A stretch of 64,000 nucleotides of DNA from Epiperipatus broadwayi (lineage: Eukaryota > Onychophora > Udeonychophora > Euonychophora > Peripatidae), in the NCBI GenBank assembly GCA_028023455.1, contig JAQFVV010000013.1:4590001-4654000 (forward strand), written 5' to 3'. The notes beneath the pieces were generated by a model. That model saw nothing but the letters and a program-made list of their open reading frames with translations. It did no database searches and was not told the origin of the DNA. Position numbers and translations under genes: made by a program. Positions 26,111 through 37,468 of this stretch are shown in pieces; the stretch's first letter is position 1; every line of letters starts with the position of its first letter.

Positions 26111-27937
26111 ATGAATATATTTCAAGAGAGATATAGTTTACAAACCGGAATTATGACGCGAAAATTACAACAGAGACTCGAATTTTTAAGTAAATGCAAA
26201 CACTTTAACATTTTTCCTAACTGCTGCTTAATTAAAATCAACCGATCAATATATAACTACGACAAGATTTTATATAACTTACGTAAACAGCTGCTCAGCT
26301 ATATAATAAAAAGTTGCAAGAGTGCGCTAAAGAAAAATAGGAAAAGATGGCGGCACATCTCCACGCATATAGCTATACCACAATGGATACAAAATAAATG
26401 CGAACGAGAGGAAAGAAAACATGCCATGCGATTTGAACGTAAAATAATGTTCCTCGCAAAGAAACAACATATAAATCTTAATATAGCAACTAATGAAACA
26501 TTTGTCAACAGAACTAATATTAATCCTTCAGCAGAGGTAAAGAAAGTGTTAACACTTGGGCCAAGATTTGTAGGTGGCCTATGGAAGCTTCCTAAACTTG
26601 AACTTCTAGCTGATACAGAAGCGAGTTTAATTAATAACATCCACAGAGATGATATAATCTCTCAAATAATGAAAACCATTAGAAATAAACACATGAGGGC
26701 AGAAAATAATGAATGGAGAAATAGTATTGTTAAAACCAGACAATTTTTGGAATCCAACAACTTGAAATGCATTAAAGAAGATAAAGGAAACAGGTTTGTC
26801 ATTATGAACAATGAAGAATACCACGAGAAAATGTCGAACCAAATTCTGAACTTGAGGTTTGAAGAAGAGGCAAATTTCAACTTGAGACTAAATAGAGATA
26901 AATTCATCTCCACAATACTCAGGATTCACAAGGACAAAGGCATGACCAGAGCAGAATATTACCATATATATCCATCTGCCACCACACCTCCCAGAATGTT
27001 TGGAAATGCCAAAGTTCACAAGGAAGGAACACCACTTCGCCTTATGTTAGACTTTGGTGGAGTGCACTACCAAGAAACTGCAAAACTAATTAACCACTGG
27101 TTGGTTGACACTATAGGATTTGGTGATTATGCTATTGCATCATCATTTGAGTTAGTGGACAAAATACGAGATATACAAATAGATCAAGAGTGTGAAATGG
27201 CAGCTCTAGATGTGAAAGAGCTATATGGATCAGTGGACAGAAAGCACTCAATAGACATAGTCAAAACAGAATTAATTAATAAACAATGCCCAGATGGTAA
27301 ATTTAACTTTATTGTGGCCTTTTTGGAATGGATGAATGAAAATATTCACACTATTTTTGAAGGAAAATGGTATAAAATGAAGCAGGGATGGCCAATGGGC
27401 CTAGCCATTAGTGGCATAATGTCCAGCATCTTCTTAAACTACCATGAGAAACAAGTAATACCAATTATACAAGCAGATAACCCCACAATGATATATCTTA
27501 GATATGTGGACGATGTGTTTATTGCTGCTAAAAGGAGTACAATCTTAAACATCACCAAAGAATTACAGCTGATGTCTAAACTCACACTAAATACCACATG
27601 GGAAAATGATCAACACCATCTAAAATATCTGGACCTAGACATACAAAGAGAAGATAAACAATTAATGTACCGCATGACCATCAAACCCCTAGAAATTAGA
27701 GGATACATGCATCAGAGTGCAATAGTTCCCAACTCACATAAATATGCTGGACTGAATTCGTTTCTACATAGAAATGATTACTTATGTAAATGTAATTCAG
27801 ACAAAAGAGATAACATATTAAAATACATTAGAGAACTAATATCTGTTGGCTACAAATATAGACACATAACTAAAAGAATAGCACAGTTCCAAGCAAAAAT
27901 AAACCAGCAAGGCAGAATCAGAGATAATAAACCATGA
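26111..27937 (+). CDS. Penelope-like reverse transcriptase (608 aa to an in-frame TGA)
   Basis: RNA-directed DNA polymerase of a Penelope-like element. N-terminal basic region (about residues 1-150). RT motifs in order: EDKGNRFVIM (223-232), GNAKVHKEGTPLR (298-310), motif A MAALDVKELYGSV with catalytic Asp 367, motif B KQGWPMGLAISGIMSSIFLN (424-443), motif C YVDD (465-468), and KYLDLDI (505-511). A Cys-rich LCKCN at 558-562 fits the linker between RT and endonuclease. The ATG at 26111 lies just after the direct pseudo-LTR. The TGA at 27935-27937 is a single in-frame stop: the same frame continues without interruption to the GIY-YIG domain and a TAG at 28403-28405, for 764 coding positions in all, the usual length for such proteins. 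All catalytic residues seen are intact. Confidence 0.95.
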   Translation: MNIFQERYSLQTGIMTRKLQQRLEFLSKCKHFNIFPNCCLIKINRSIYNYDKILYNLRKQLLSYIIKSCKSALKKNRKRWRHISTHIAIPQWIQNKCEREERKHAMRFERKIMFLAKKQHINLNIATNETFVNRTNINPSAEVKKVLTLGPRFVGGLWKLPKLELLADTEASLINNIHRDDIISQIMKTIRNKHMRAENNEWRNSIVKTRQFLESNNLKCIKEDKGNRFVIMNNEEYHEKMSNQILNLRFEEEANFNLRLNRDKFISTILRIHKDKGMTRAEYYHIYPSATTPPRMFGNAKVHKEGTPLRLMLDFGGVHYQETAKLINHWLVDTIGFGDYAIASSFELVDKIRDIQIDQECEMAALDVKELYGSVDRKHSIDIVKTELINKQCPDGKFNFIVAFLEWMNENIHTIFEGKWYKMKQGWPMGLAISGIMSSIFLNYHEKQVIPIIQADNPTMIYLRYVDDVFIAAKRSTILNITKELQLMSKLTLNTTWENDQHHLKYLDLDIQREDKQLMYRMTIKPLEIRGYMHQSAIVPNSHKYAGLNSFLHRNDYLCKCNSDKRDNILKYIRELISVGYKYRHITKRIAQFQAKINQQGRIRDNKP

Positions 27938-28405
27938 ATAACTATACCATACATACCCAACATTGCCAAACATCTAACTAAAACATTATCAAAAGAATTT
28001 ATTATTGGTTTCCGCACTTCAGCCAACACCAATAGACTAATAAACAATTCAAAAGATAAACTTGATCCCAAACTAACATCTCAAGTGGTGTACCAGATAC
28101 AATGCCCTCAGGCCGGATGCAGAGCCTCATATTATGGGGAAACAAAAACTACCATTACAAACAGAGCATCCCAGCACATATATATGTATAAAAGGGCACT
28201 GAACAACAAGGAGTCTACATCAGAATTCTTGGAACATGAAAAAGCTACTGGACACAGATTTGAACCCACCAACCCCAGAATAGTGTGCAAAGAGAGTAAC
28301 GACCATAGGCGCAAAATAAAGGAGGCATATTTCATAAATAATGACACCCAATCAATCAATAGAAAAGACACCTGTTTTGCCATTTCAAAAAGATGGATAA
28401 ACTAG
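27938..28405 (+). pseudogene. GIY-YIG endonuclease domain of the same Penelope ORF, downstream of the stop
   Basis: Continuation of the RT frame after the internal TGA, starting ITIPYIPNIAKHLTKTLSKE. The endonuclease core is VVYQIQCPQAGC followed by ASYYGETKTTITNRASQH, a variant of the G-I-Y...Y-I-G signature. Then comes HEKATGHRFEPTNPRIVCKE, a catalytic-type Glu in HRRKIKEAYFINN, and the C terminus FAISKRWIN. It would nick the target and prime reverse transcription. It is physically intact; only the upstream stop separates it from the RT, so it is either a recent nonsense mutation, a readthrough site or a sequencing error. Confidence 0.9.
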
Positions 28406-28591
28406 TTCAAGCAATATTTTAAATATACCGAAACATCTAATTAACATAAATTTGAATACTCCCCCTCATCACTATCAACCGCACACAGCTATGATTATGA
28501 AGCCATAGAGCTTTGAAAGCGCTAAGCTTTAAATAAATTTAATAATATATATAACTTCTTTAACAAGCATTATAAGCGCATAATTATTGAC
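28406..28591 (+). repeat. 3' non-coding tail of Penelope family 1
   Basis: Shared with both upstream terminal copies. It starts with TTCAAGCAATATTTTAAATA and CCGAAACATC and ends GCATAATTATTGA just before the target duplication. I searched it for a CTGANGA...GAAA hammerhead core and did not find one. Confidence 0.8.
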
Positions 28592-28602
28592 ACTATAATA
28601 CA
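28592..28602. repeat. Right target-site duplication of Penelope family 1 element
   Basis: ACTATAATACA, identical to 25194-25204. Confidence 0.8.
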
Positions 28603-28919
28603 TAAATAATATATTGGTCATATATAGATCAACAATGTGTTCTTCAATTTCTGGATATGAGCTACTATTGTAAAATCACATCTTCCTTGAATTAGACATT
28701 GTGAATGAACAAATGATACAATGTATAAAATGAAAAAATGATACAAAACTTTCTTTAAAAAAAAAAATTGTGGTGAAATTTGAGCATGGTTTATGTTGAT
28801 TGCTTTCACTGAGAAAATATGGCTGAGGATAAAATATAATGAAGATTTACAATTAGGCAAAATGTAATGTTGAACTCTTTCAGAAAGAAAAGCTTGTTGC
28901 AGAAGATAAGACAGCCAGT

Positions 28920-29015
28920 GCTCTTTTACTTTTTCTTCTGCAGACTTACAATCTCTGCTGACAATTCTTTGAATTGTTCCATAATTGCCGGTTCATTGAG
29001 GTATTGATCCATTTT
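28920..29015 (-). other. Short minus-strand open frame, unassigned
   Basis: ATG at about 29012 opens MDQYLNEPAIMEQFKELSAE, followed by a GTAAGT donor-like site in the codons after Glu and a stop shortly after. The base composition is less AT-skewed than its surroundings. It could be a small exon or a transposon fragment. Family not recognised. Confidence 0.25.
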
Positions 29016-29121
29016 AATTGATTTTGATCTAGTGATCATTTACTTTTTTACTTTAACTGTTATTATATAGTATTTTTCCTTTCTGTTTAAACAACACAAT
29101 ATTCTTTGATGCTTGATATAA

Positions 29122-29310
29122 TTTCCAAATATCATAAAAAATAAATACCAGCCAAAAATACCTTCAAAATATCAGCAAGAAATAAGTACCAACTAAAATA
29201 TTACCAACAAATAATATTTTCAAAATATCATTAAGAAATAAATACTAACTAAATATTATTAAAAAATATAAATACTTTTAAAATATCATTAAGAAATAAG
29301 TAACAACTAG
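29122..29310. repeat. Short tandem repeat, about four units of 41-59 bp
   Basis: Units begin near 29122, 29163, 29217 and 29276, each with CAAAATATCATTAAGAAATA (or a variant) followed by AAATACTAACTA. Confidence 0.65.
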
Positions 29311-32300
29311 TCCAATCCATCAGAAGCAGCTCACCTATCCATCTAGAGGTCCCCTAACAACTTTCCTGCCTAATTTATAACTCTTGTAAATCTGCTTTAT
29401 TTTATAACATATATACCTATTTATTAACTATCAGATCTAACTTTTATTTATATAACAATAATAATTAATCATTCTTTATTCCCTATTCTATGCAGCATAT
29501 ATATCTGTGTGTTATCTAATTTATAATTTATAACACAATGTTAGTCTTGTTTCAGGATCTACAATAATTTTAACAATTATTTTATAGGTATTATCTAGTC
29601 ATTATATAATTTTATTTCTATATAAACATAAATTTAACTAAATGATGTGATTCCTGTATATAATACAACAATGTAGCCTTAGTTGAGCATCCACATGTGG
29701 TTGCTAAATGCATATATGCATCAGTTCCAGCTTTGAATTTCTATGTTTTCGCTGACTAAGGAAAAAGCCAAAAACTGGTGTGGAATGTTAATAATATTTC
29801 ACATTATCAGGTGCCCATTGATTATTCAAGATCTAGAGCTATGGTGAATATTACTGTTATTATTTGACATAAAATCATGAGATTTAATTAATTGGAAAAG
29901 AAGCCACAAAATAGAATAAGGATTTGGATTGTTGTTGCAGTTGATGAGGAGATGGGAAAGAGAATATAAAATATTTATTATTTTTGAAATGTAGAATATT
30001 GAAAAAACATCACAAAGAATTGTTTGAAGAATGGGATTAATTTAAAAACAAAGAAAATTAAAGAAATAGAGATTTTATGATTTTTGTGTCTTGATAAAAA
30101 AATTGAAAAATACAAGGATAATTTAATGGAATTAATAAAACAGTTTTTATTAAAATAGGAGGGGAAAAAGATGTGAATAAAAGCTGGGAAATTGATTGGA
30201 TAAGAAGAAGTAGATCAATTTATTATACTTTTGTTGTGTATTCAAAACAAAAATGAATGTAAACAAACAAACAAAAAAATACTATACCATAAGTTCAACA
30301 AAAATCATCAATAACAAAGTTAACTATATTTTATTTACAATTGCATACATAACACATTATCAACCGTATGTGTTCTGGACACTAATCAAGGATTGCAGAC
30401 ACACTTGTCAATCTGTGCCAGCTTATCCTTTTTTTGCCAACTTGGTTGCATCTCCGGTAAGTAATATGAATACTAACAAATGCCCAACAAATAATTACAT
30501 AATCCCTTCCTCAAGTTCAGCATCTTTTTAAGTTTTTGATTTTAGTTACTATTTCAGTAAATGCTAATATTCCCACATATACTCCACTAACCTCCATCTC
30601 TACTATTCTTAGGCTTGAGTAAATAATTAAAAGCATTTATATTCACAGCCCTACTCTGAGCAATCCTCATGGAGCCTTATCAGGCACACTCAAATAAAAA
30701 TAAGACCATATGAAATCTGTTAAGTTCCCTATCCAGCTATATGCACCTACAGAGGCCCAGTCTCTGGGATGATGTCCCTCATGGCAGAAAGTCGCTACAA
30801 CTTTTTCCAACAGCTTTTTCTCTGAATTCTTTTTTATAACATCTCCATGATGCAACAACAGGTAGCACCATTTTCGAAGGGTAAGAAAAAACTCTTGCTC
30901 TTTTTAGCACACACTATTTATATATTTCATTGTTTAACATCTGCTAATAGCCATTTTCCTTTGGGCTATTCCCACAGCAATATGTCTTTTACTAAATTAT
31001 CATTAAGCTTTTATTCAACTGTCATTAGTCTTTCAGATATTAATTATACTAACCCTGCTTCCTTACTCTTCTGTTTAATTAGTTTTAAAATAGCTTTCTG
31101 CTCTAATTAAACAATATTATCTTCTTTTTCTCTAGTTAAACTATAAGACCTTTACTGCATTATTATTAACATTATATTTTATCTTTCACAATCTTTTTTT
31201 CATTGCTCTTAACTTACAATATCTTTTTATCTTTAAGTTTCTTTTCTCTTTTTTTCTGGAGTCACAAATCCTAGCTTTTTAACTTATACGAAATTACAGT
31301 TACTCAAGCAATATTTTTACCAAAATATAACAACTTTATAAGTATTTTGGAGGGAAAACATACTTAAACTGAATAACAGGGTTTCTGGCATTATATATAG
31401 CTTATGCACAGAAACCCCTGACATAATTTAAGAAGCCACTTTACATCATATCACATCAGTGCTACTGGGATTATTTCTTACATTGGCAGGAAAGGGAAAT
31501 CTATTTTGTTTGCATCATTTTACTCTCTTTTTTTTGGAAACCTTTTAGTTAGTACCAATATTTACTCTATTTAAAATATTTTATTCTTTGAATTTTTTTT
31601 CCTGTCATTTGTTATCAAATAATGGCAATATATATAAATATTGATAATTAAACATTATATAAATATATAATACATTAACATTATTTTACTTGCAACCTCT
31701 ACAAAAGTGTCTTGTACGGTTTAGTGCAAAGGTAGAGCAGCAAACTCTAGAGCTCAAGATCCATGAACCCTGGTTCAAATCATCACTTCAATGTTGAATT
31801 TTATGTGAATTGCCAAGCAGCAGACCGTTACTTATTTCTTTCTTTAGAGTAAATATAAATAGACCAGCACTAAATGTTTATTCTTCAGTTAATCCAGACA
31901 AACACAACAACCTTTAGCATTTATTTTTTCAAATAAATAGTCCTTAGTCTAATGACATTCTAGGTATATCCATTGTACTTCTGTATGTATAAAATGTATT
32001 CAGCCGAACAATTAGTACTAAGTCTGACATCTTTTTATTATTAGTAATTAATTAATGCTTCTTTTTAAATAAAGATTGGAATACAGAGAGATACCATTAC
32101 CCAGAATTTTTGTATTTTGGGAATTATTTTTTTGCTGCTAGCTTTAACATAATGATCAGTAATGGTGAATTCATTGTCTCTAGAAATACTTACTGTGAGG
32201 CAATCAATTGATACATGATCTACATCAACCATAAGAAACTTTTAATCTATTTTATCTAAAGAGCACAAAATATTCTTCTGTGGGAAATGATTCATTGCTG

Positions 32301-33279
32301 CTAAAGTTTATAATATAAATCAATTTACGATCCCCCCCCCCCCAGTGTTTCATTTATTAATTTAATCCATTGATTTCAACATTTATGCTATTTTTATTAA
32401 TCTCATTTTTTAATTCATTCATATTGCTATTTTACATATTTAAAATTTCTCATACTTTTATAGTAATTCCAGATCTGAATCTATTATTCTTTCTTTGCCA
32501 TGTTTATTATAAAATATTATATAAATACACTCTGTTTGCAACATGATTCTTATGATTATATTTAAAAAAATGTAGAGACTGAACACATGTGACATCTCTC
32601 ATATTTTACTATCTTATTGGATTTTTTTTTTTTGTGATCTAAATGTTTTGGGAATAAAAAAACATTTCAAATGAAATATCAAATAAAGAAGAAGAAATTT
32701 ATAGCTACAATTCTTTAATGCGTTCTCAAATGAACACAAAAAATTAACCTTTTTTGTCCATGAATTCTTTTCTATTCTAAACCATTTAAAAGGCATTATT
32801 CAATCTAATGAACAAATCTACAGAAACCAGATTAAGATTGATTTAAGTTGTACATATTCATAAGCAGGTTATTGATGATAACAGAAATAATATTGACTTA
32901 CTGATTTAGTGAAAATCTCATCTTCAGAACTTTTATTGTAGAAACTTGAGAATTTTTGTTTTAGAAAGGGATAATTATCATAGTCAACTAGATTAAGAAT
33001 TTTTAGTTATCATGCTCAATTAGATTAATGGTTTTTTTTTTCTTTTTTTCAATATGTTTACTAATTGCATATCATAAAAATTTTGATCTGCATATCTTCT
33101 TATAATGTGAGAATAATACCTGATAATATTATCTTTATTGTGTAAAACATAACATAGATTCTTGTTAAATTCTTTCCTAAAACAGATGAGAAGTACAACT
33201 AAACTGATGTGACATATTCAAATTTCTTTGTAGCTGTATTATTTGTCAATAGCAGTAATAATGTTAACAACAGTCTTAC
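29311..33279. other. Intron of the nitrobindin-like gene: AT-rich, few recognisable elements
   Basis: Apart from the SINE-like relic at 31714-31790, I recognised nothing coding. A block at about 30660-30860 (with CTACAGAGGCCCAGTCTCTGGG) may be distantly related to the repeats at 37830 and 38430. A C-run sits at 32331-32343. Confidence 0.45.
31714..31790 (+). repeat. tRNA-derived SINE-like relic
   Basis: TTAGTGCAAAGGTAGAGC (31721-31738) resembles a Pol III A box and GGTTCAAATC (31772-31781) a B box, at a spacing fitting a tRNA-like head. The acceptor and T stems do not pair well, so it is not a working tRNA gene. Confidence 0.4.
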
Positions 33280-33389
33280 CAAAACTATGAGCAAGAATAA
33301 ATGCTATGTGCTGGGACTCAGGTTTCCTATTCAGATAACCACTTTCTTGATGGAGAGGCATTTTCTTTACTGGATCAAAAGACTTCGCA
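33280..33389 (-). CDS. Nitrobindin/THAP4-like gene, internal exon 2 (of those found)
   Basis: A 110-bp exon on the minus strand. The acceptor is a T-run followed by AG at 33391-33390; the donor is G|GTAAGACT from 33279. Its first base completes the Asn codon (AA|T) from exon 40672-40819. Then come 36 codons starting AKSFDPVKKMPLHQESGYL and ending FILAHSFG, the last Gly codon being finished by the next exon. The P-L-H-Q-E-S-G-Y segment matches the conserved M-H-R-E-C-G-F of nitrobindin domains, and IAFILAHSFG matches the following strand. Frame and phase are consistent on both sides. Confidence 0.88.
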
Positions 33390-35039
33390 CTAAAAAAAAA
33401 AATTATGATGAATGTTATTAAAATGACCAAAGAAAGATATATTATAAAAAAAAAAAAACAATTTTACAAGAAGAACTTCTTCAAGTTCCTCAAAAGTACT
33501 TCTAATAACCTTATTTATGATTATAAGTGTCTCTTCTGTATGAGAATTTTCTAACGCAATTTTCAAAAATTTTGATACATATTCAATCAAAACAATTCTC
33601 AATATAAAAAGATTTTAGATTAATATTACTCTCCCTATATTTCATACATATATTTCATTGATCAAATCATTCTTCAAACAAGTTAGAAGTTAAATTCTTG
33701 AATCCTACCACAAATACAAGTCTGATTTTCTATATAATAAGTGTGATTGCAGACTAATTGTTTTTAAAGTTTGAATATATTTGCAATCAAACATACAATA
33801 GTTAAAGCATCACTTTAAATTCAGTATTCATGAATCTAAAGGTTTCAGTCATGCTAAAATTGTCATTGGTCAAGCCAGCAACATTTGAAAAAGAGAAGAG
33901 AATAATGTCACTCGAAAAGTTATCTATATACTAACCTGTGTGCTACTGCTAACATTTGAATGTATTTGAAAAGTTTAAATAACTTTGCTAAATACATTTA
34001 ACAATTAATTCTAGATGATGGACACAATCCAACATATAATTCCAAATAAAATACCGGCATTAACAAATTTTCAACAAAATAGGTATTAAGCTTTTCTAAT
34101 GTAAATTATAAATGTTGCTGAGAATCAATATAATTGGTTACATACTTGCTTCCAGCATATTGCCCTACTTAATCCACATTTTTTATATAAATTTTCTCAA
34201 ATCTGATTCTCCTATTATTGGATTATCTTTCAATACTTAGTGCTATGTCTTAGCTCATAATTCCCTAATAAAAAAAAACCTAAATTTATAGGAATAAGAA
34301 TAATAAATAAAATTTCAGAATATCTATGGAGGACACAATAAATCAATAAGCTTTATAATTCTAACAATTTAATATATTTGTTATGGTTCTTGTAATAAAT
34401 CTAGTAAGTATTAATGATTCCAGTTATTATTAACAATTACCAAATCTTTTGATCAAAGTTATAAATAATACATATAAATCACAGTGACCCAAGAAGTCTG
34501 GTAAATGTAATAAAAATATATTGTGTATTATTTTTTATTTATTATTGTATTATTTATTGCATTCCTCTTTTTATTAGAGCAATCATACAATATTTACCAC
34601 ATAAATAAGTACTTAATAAAACTTTTATTTAAAAAAAAAACAAAAGAAAATGAAATGTAAAATGAAATTGTACAAAATTATGACATACAAATTAAACAAA
34701 ATTATGACAAAATTATACAAATAAGGAATACAAAACAAATAGGAAAACTTTAATTACTTAAAAATTTTACATTTTTATAAAATTATATTGCAAAACTATT
34801 TATTTTTGCTGAAAGAGCTTTTGTGGCATTTAGAATTTTTGATTTTTTACATTTGCAGGGATTTGAGTTACAATCGTCTGTGTGATTGCAATGTTGGAAT
34901 CCTTAACCACCTAAATTGAAATTCCTGCGAGCACTCTCTTTTAAGTTTATTTCCATATCTGGAACTTCATTATTTAAAATAAAAGTATCTTTGCAGATTG
35001 TAAATTCATTTTAGCATAGAAATGGTTTAAAATGCCATA
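33390..35039. other. Intronic AT-rich DNA
   Basis: No gene recognised. About 33815-33975 resembles 9850-10080 in places (ATTCAGTATTCATGAATCTA, TTGTCATTGGTCAAG), pointing to a shared dispersed repeat. Confidence 0.4.
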
Positions 35040-36330
35040 GCTAAGTTTATATGTTATTAATTATTTTTAATTAACATTATAACAGCTATAATATTCCGAT
35101 TATAGCTTTAGCCCTATTTACATATGGGATCCTTATCCAGATGCTTTCTCCGACATTTGCAATTAGAAATTTAATCTTCAAAAGTTGTAATATTTTTCCA
35201 GCTTGCTTATTCAGACTCTGCTTAGCAGAGTTTCAAGTTTCTTGGATTTTTTCACAGATTTCATCAAAGGTGAAAGAAAATTCTTCCTTGGTTGTTTTCA
35301 CTATATTTAATACTGACAATATTTTTTTCATTATCTTCCATGTCATTGGGTAATTTTTCAGAAAAATGTGATTGATCTATGACTTGGCTAATACTCGCAT
35401 TTCTATTTTTGTTCAGATCTTCAATAGTTATTAACTACAAGTCTTCACTCAGATCATTTACTTTCATTTCCACATTATCATTATTCTCTCAGATAAAGTT
35501 TTGACTGGCAAGTATGCTTTCAAACCTATTCTAAATTTACAATCAAACATAGTCTTGTAAAGACTATGTTTGTCTTTTCCAGAATGATGGGCTCTATTTT
35601 TCATAAATTGAATGAATTTTAATCCTTCTGACCATTTAGTTGTATTGCTTGTTTTAAACTAGGCGGATAATATATTTTCAATGTCTTGCTTTGCTCTTTC
35701 AACTGAGCCTTGTGACTGTTTGTCTCATTTTCCATGAACAATTTTAAGTTCATCCCATATTCTGCAGACCTCAATAATTCTGTTCGCAAATTCTCAGCCA
35801 TTGTCACTTTGCAAGATGCATGCTGCTCCAAATATTGTAAATATATCCAATAATTGGAAAGCGATTTTCTCAGCACATTTTCTTTTTAAAATCCCTAGTT
35901 GAACAAATTTTGGAAGATGATCTTGATAAAGCATTATAAATTTATAAATCACCATCTGTTTGTGATTGCCTGTCTATTAGATCAACTTAACATCTCGAAT
36001 TAAATAGACTGCTTTTAATTAGTTTCACAAGTGCAGTTTTTGCAATGCTTAGTTTCTTTTGACAGGGTTTGCAAAGATTTAAATACAGCATAATTTCAAT
36101 TATGATGTTCTTATACTTTGCTGTAAGCTCTTTCATCATACTGTTTTACCCCACACGACAAATTGCAATATGGATCTCATGAATTGATTCTCTTCCAAAA
36201 AGTTTAATACATAATTGGTTCTTTTTCATTTTTAATTAGTATGATCAGTTCTTCAACACTTTCAATTTTTATAATATCATAGCTTGATAACCATTAGTAT
36301 TTTGCAGATGATTTGCTGAAAATTTTTTCT
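35040..36330 (-). pseudogene. KRBA2/SCAND3-like integrase relic
   Basis: A decayed minus-strand copy of the integrase-like family found as KRAB-A domain-containing protein 2-like genes and transposon-derived SCAND3. From right to left: a His-containing zinc-binding segment (ESIHEIHIAICRVG, about 36195-36145) with LNLCKPCQKK (about 36085-36055); VDLIDRQSQTDGD with the first catalytic Asp (about 35980-35945); LQSDNG, a TGA, then EFAN with the second Asp (about 35815-35785); SQGSVERAKQDIEN with the catalytic-type Glu (about 35715-35675). After that comes the tail ANVGESIWIRIPYVNRAK (about 35160-35110). Stops and frameshifts are scattered. It lies in the intron of the host gene, in the same orientation. 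This looks like a dead transposon copy, not a domesticated gene. Confidence 0.75.
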
Positions 36331-36940
36331 TTGTTTTCTTTAACTTTTAGCAAAAATAAATAATCTCTTCTCTTGTAAATAACTGATTTTTCCCCTTTTT
36401 CACTTGCAAATTATTCATTTGATCATTAAATGGTTTTTTTCATTATGTTTAAATCTGCCATTATGCTTATGAATAATGTAAAATGAATGAAAACATAAAA
36501 ACAATGTGCTAGTCACACTAGCAAGAGACATAAATAAAAAGCAGTCTCTTCCAATAATATAGTAATCAGCACTAAGCAAATGGTTCGCTAGAACATAACT
36601 AGATGATTCCTTTTTTCCTCTGGAATACAGAGAAGCTTCAAACCTAATGTATTGAAATTTATTAAATTTACCATTAACAGATGAGAATTATTAATAACTA
36701 CCAGTTCATGTGATATATTTTTTAAAATTAATCACTTTGACCATCTTATTTGGTTATTATTAATAATAACCGATAATTATTAATACAAACTGACTAATCA
36801 TTTCAACCGTAACATATGCTTTATTTACAAATATATATATATATGTAGATACATTCTAATTTTACCATAGAATATAGGAGTTAATTTTTGACTAGTATTA
36901 TTTCCCATAATTTCTTTCCACTTGTTACCCTATTCTCCAT
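36331..36940. other. AT-rich spacer
   Basis: Short TA microsatellite at about 36830-36845; nothing else recognised. Confidence 0.4.
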
Positions 36941-37028
36941 TGGTTTATATTTATAAATAAAATACCATATATAATTCACGTAAATACTTTTCAATGCAAT
37001 TTAATATAATTTATTTCTCCTTGCTTAC

Positions 37029-37057
37029 AATTTCAACTGTCCAGTAGACATCATCAG
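37029..37057 (-). ncRNA. Hammerhead-ribozyme-like motif, copy a
   Basis: Minus strand: CTGATGA, then a possible stem-loop with TACTGGACAGTT, then GAAA, then TTG-TAAG-CAA as a short stem III. It has an extra base after CTGATGA and no canonical U before the expected cleavage position, so activity is doubtful. Confidence 0.35.
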
Positions 37058-37429
37058 AGTTACAATATTCAAATATATATTATCATACAATTAATACTTA
37101 TCTATGCATACACACTTATAAGCATTATAAACAACATTCTATGTTATGAACTTTAAAATGAAAATATAATTTTTCAATGATTCCTATAATGATATATCCT
37201 TATTCATTTTTAATTAAGATTATGTTTTATAAAAAAAAAAGGAATCAATTAAGATTAAAAATAAGATAAAAATATTAATTAAAAATGAATAATGATATAT
37301 CAATATAGGAATCACTGAAACATTATATTATTGTTTTAAAGTTCATAGCATAGGATATTGTTTATAATGTTTATAAATCTGTATGCATAGATAAGTTTTA
37401 ATTGTTATATATATTTAAATATCATAGCC

Positions 37430-37468
37430 CTGATGACGACTGCTGGACAGTTGAAACTGTAAGCAGGG
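37430..37468 (+). ncRNA. Hammerhead-ribozyme-like motif, copy b
   Basis: Plus strand: CTGATGA at 37430-37436, a stem II of GACTG-CTGGA-CAGTT with one extra base before it, GAAAC at 37453-37457, and stem III CTG-TAAG-CAG. Compared with copy a, the outer stem III pair changes from U-A to C-G with pairing kept. The base following stem III is G where active hammerheads have U, so it is probably inactive or degraded. Confidence 0.4.

Larger units (their letters stand above)
25205..28591 (+). mobile_element. Nearly intact Penelope-like retroelement, family 1
   Basis: A 3,387-bp insertion bounded by an 11-bp target duplication. Order: inverted copy of the 3' end (25205-25632), direct copy of the 3' end (25633-26075), RT-GIY-YIG coding region (26111-28405), 3' tail (to 28591). 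The tandem and inverted terminal copies correspond to the pseudo-LTRs of Penelope elements. The element lies in the intron of the minus-strand nitrobindin-like gene, in antisense to it, about 75 bp upstream of the acceptor of exon 25016-25119. The near-identity of the terminal copies and the single inactivating stop suggest a recent insertion. Confidence 0.9.

Noticed and set aside
26299-28383. Several minus-strand open frames of 71-113 codons opposite the Penelope ORF
   Set aside because: They are antisense shadows of the RT and GIY-YIG coding sequence and have no domain of their own.
28406-28591. Hammerhead ribozyme in the family 1 Penelope tail
   Set aside because: CCGAAAC and AGTGATGAG-like strings occur on opposite strands but not in the order and pairing needed.
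31714-31790. Functional tRNA gene
   Set aside because: A and B boxes are present but acceptor and T stems do not pair.
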